This document shows, piece after piece, positions 33,722-34,916 of a stretch of 34,916 nucleotides of DNA (the first letter of the stretch is position 1; the number at the start of each line of letters is the position of its first letter). The position numbers and the translations under genes are program-made. Location: NCBI GenBank assembly GCA_964548905.1, contig CAZJTL010000025.1, forward strand, positions 1-34,916, written 5' to 3'. The notes under the pieces are model-generated. The model had not been told where the DNA came from and searched no databases. It worked only from the letters and a program-made list of their open reading frames with translations. The DNA comes from CAZJTL01 sp964548905. GTDB taxonomy: Bacteria > Cyanobacteriota > Cyanobacteriia > Cyanobacteriales > Xenococcaceae.

Positions 33722-34916
33722 TTAAATTTTGGGTTTTACCTTCAATTTGCTTAAATAATCTCTACTTTTTTCAATCATCCATAAGCAATCTTTACCCACA
33801 AGCTCTTTGCTCACAGGGAACTTAGGAGCAAAATATAACACAAACAAAAATATCGACGAGGTAATAACTGTAGATATTAAGAGAGTCCATATACCTGTAA
33901 TAGACCAATCTCTTAATAGCTTTACGACTGTAATGACTGCTGTAAAAGTTACACTTGTCAACAAAATAGCAGGTATATACGCAGTTAAAAAAACTTCCCA
34001 ATTTAAGGAGGTTAATCCTAAACTAAGCTGATTTAACAGTATAAAATTAACAGCCAAAGCACAAAGAACGCCAATAGCTACGCCGACAATTCCCCAGTAA
34101 TGACCAAGCCAGGCGAATCCCAAAACCGCTATTGCATAAAAACCATGTCGCCAAGCTTGCTGGTATACTTTCCCTTTAGCTATAATCAACGAATCACAAA
34201 TCTTATAGCTAATACGAAACAACATACCGAACGATAAAATTTGAAAAGGAACAATTGTTTCTTTCCAATTATTTCCCAATAATACTTGAATAATTTCTGG
34301 AGCTAATATAGTTGTGCAAACAGTTAGTGGCAAAATTAGTAAAGCGACAACAGTAATACTTCGTCTATATGCTATGCCTAATTGTTTTGGTTTATCTTGA
34401 ACTCTTGCCATGGTGGGAAATAACACTTGATCTAAACTTTGACCAAGAGTTGTTGCTGGTAGAGCCATTAGCTGATAGGCTCTACTGTACAGTCCCAAAG
34501 CTTCTACACCCAGGAAACGACCAACTATGAGATAATCTCCTTGAAGTGCAAGATAATTAAAAAGACTGGTAATAGTTAATCCTCCACCAAAATTCATTAG
34601 TTCTTTAAAAGAGTGAATATCAAAAAGAAGACTTTTGGGATGAGGTTTAATAGCTATTAAGATAATGCTTTGGATAAATATCTGTACGATATTAGCAGTC
34701 ACTAAAGCCCATACACCAAATCCAAAAACAGCAAGAATTATACCTACAATCCCATAACCAAGAGTAAATGAAATGACATTTGCTCCAGCAAGATAGCGAA
34801 ATTGCAAATCTCTTTTTAGAAGGGATTCAGAAACTAATGAGGTGCTACGCAAGGGAAAAGTTAAAGCTAGCCAGCGTAGAATAGGGGTTAGTTCCTGAAC
34901 TTGAAAAAAATCAGAA
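33722..34916 (-). CDS. Polysaccharide flippase (Wzx-like), N-terminus beyond the window
   Basis: The reading frame stays open past the apparent TTG at 34852 to the right edge (reading SDFFQVQELTPILRWLALTFP before LRSTSLVSES), so that start is spurious and the gene continues outside. The visible 398 codons have about ten membrane segments. RDLQFRYLAGANVIS and the repeated GLYSRAYQLMALPATTLGQSLDQVLFPTMARVQ are characteristic of MOP-superfamily polysaccharide transporters related to Wzx/RfbX. It should flip lipid-linked units across the inner membrane. Likely first gene seen of the minus-strand polysaccharide operon. Start and length cannot be determined. Confidence 0.9.
   Translation of the reverse strand, partial: SDFFQVQELTPILRWLALTFPLRSTSLVSESLLKRDLQFRYLAGANVISFTLGYGIVGIILAVFGFGVWALVTANIVQIFIQSIILIAIKPHPKSLLFDIHSFKELMNFGGGLTITSLFNYLALQGDYLIVGRFLGVEALGLYSRAYQLMALPATTLGQSLDQVLFPTMARVQDKPKQLGIAYRRSITVVALLILPLTVCTTILAPEIIQVLLGNNWKETIVPFQILSFGMLFRISYKICDSLIIAKGKVYQQAWRHGFYAIAVLGFAWLGHYWGIVGVAIGVLCALAVNFILLNQLSLGLTSLNWEVFLTAYIPAILLTSVTFTAVITVVKLLRDWSITGIWTLLISTVITSSIFLFVLYFAPKFPVSKELVGKDCLWMIEKSRDYLSKLKVKPKI

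Noticed and set aside
34850..34852. TTG start of the flippase at the right edge
   Set aside because: The frame remains open to the end of the window with hydrophobic, family-like sequence, so the gene simply continues outside.

Overview
The window comes from a cyanobacterium. It carries psbO (oxygen-evolving complex), a group 3 SigF sigma factor, a COP23-type exported protein, DUF2996 and DUF3110 proteins and a precorrin-8X methylmutase. The HIP1 octamer GCGATCGC recurs (for example 379-386, 626-633, 1050-1057, 9548-9555). The AT-rich composition, many intergenic heptamer repeats and gene order resemble baeocyte-forming or unicellular lineages such as Pleurocapsa or Stanieria; that placement is inference.

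Layout. 1-262 (minus): a 5'-truncated glutathionylspermidine synthase-like fragment at the left edge, preceded by a small membrane ORF. 259-5394: leuS, a divergent aldehyde dehydrogenase, and holA. 5749-7133: a 2H-phosphoesterase-like DUF1868 gene overlapping cobH/cbiC. 7156-8646: an AT-rich multi-pass membrane protein. 8979-13402: DUF2996, DUF3110, threonine aldolase, a small membrane protein, a COP23 protein and L-2-hydroxyglutarate oxidase. 13599-16658 (minus): a PilP-like exported protein, sigF and psbO with a clear terminator. 16905-21153: a small conserved protein, an alpha-phosphohexomutase, an exported TPR protein and a ferrochelatase-like protein ending in eight histidines. 21288-34916: a surface-polysaccharide region with a YdcF protein, a nucleotidyltransferase, a secreted beta-helix protein, two methyltransferases, then a long minus-strand run of flippase (cut by the window edge), O-antigen ligase/polymerase, two GT4 enzymes, a methyltransferase, a GT2 enzyme and a nucleotide-sugar epimerase.

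How the genes work together. The polysaccharide genes make a coherent Wzx/Wzy-type pathway: nucleotide-sugar supply, stepwise glycosyl transfer and methylation, flipping and polymerisation. The left two thirds are mostly housekeeping genes with no shared pathway.

Most unusual structures. (1) Two copies of a 103-110 bp MITE-like element with TATAGCAATCCT ends and internal heptamer repeats lie in inverted orientation on either side of the beta-helix gene, with a third, unrelated terminal-inverted-repeat element between them. (2) A ferrochelatase-family protein has a natural C-terminal His8 tail encoded by a triplet repeat. (3) A gene is truncated just downstream of leuS. (4) Heptameric tandem repeats are scattered through at least seven intergenic sites. 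No CRISPR array, rRNA, tRNA or complete insertion sequence was seen, and no clearly novel defence-type system was recognised.
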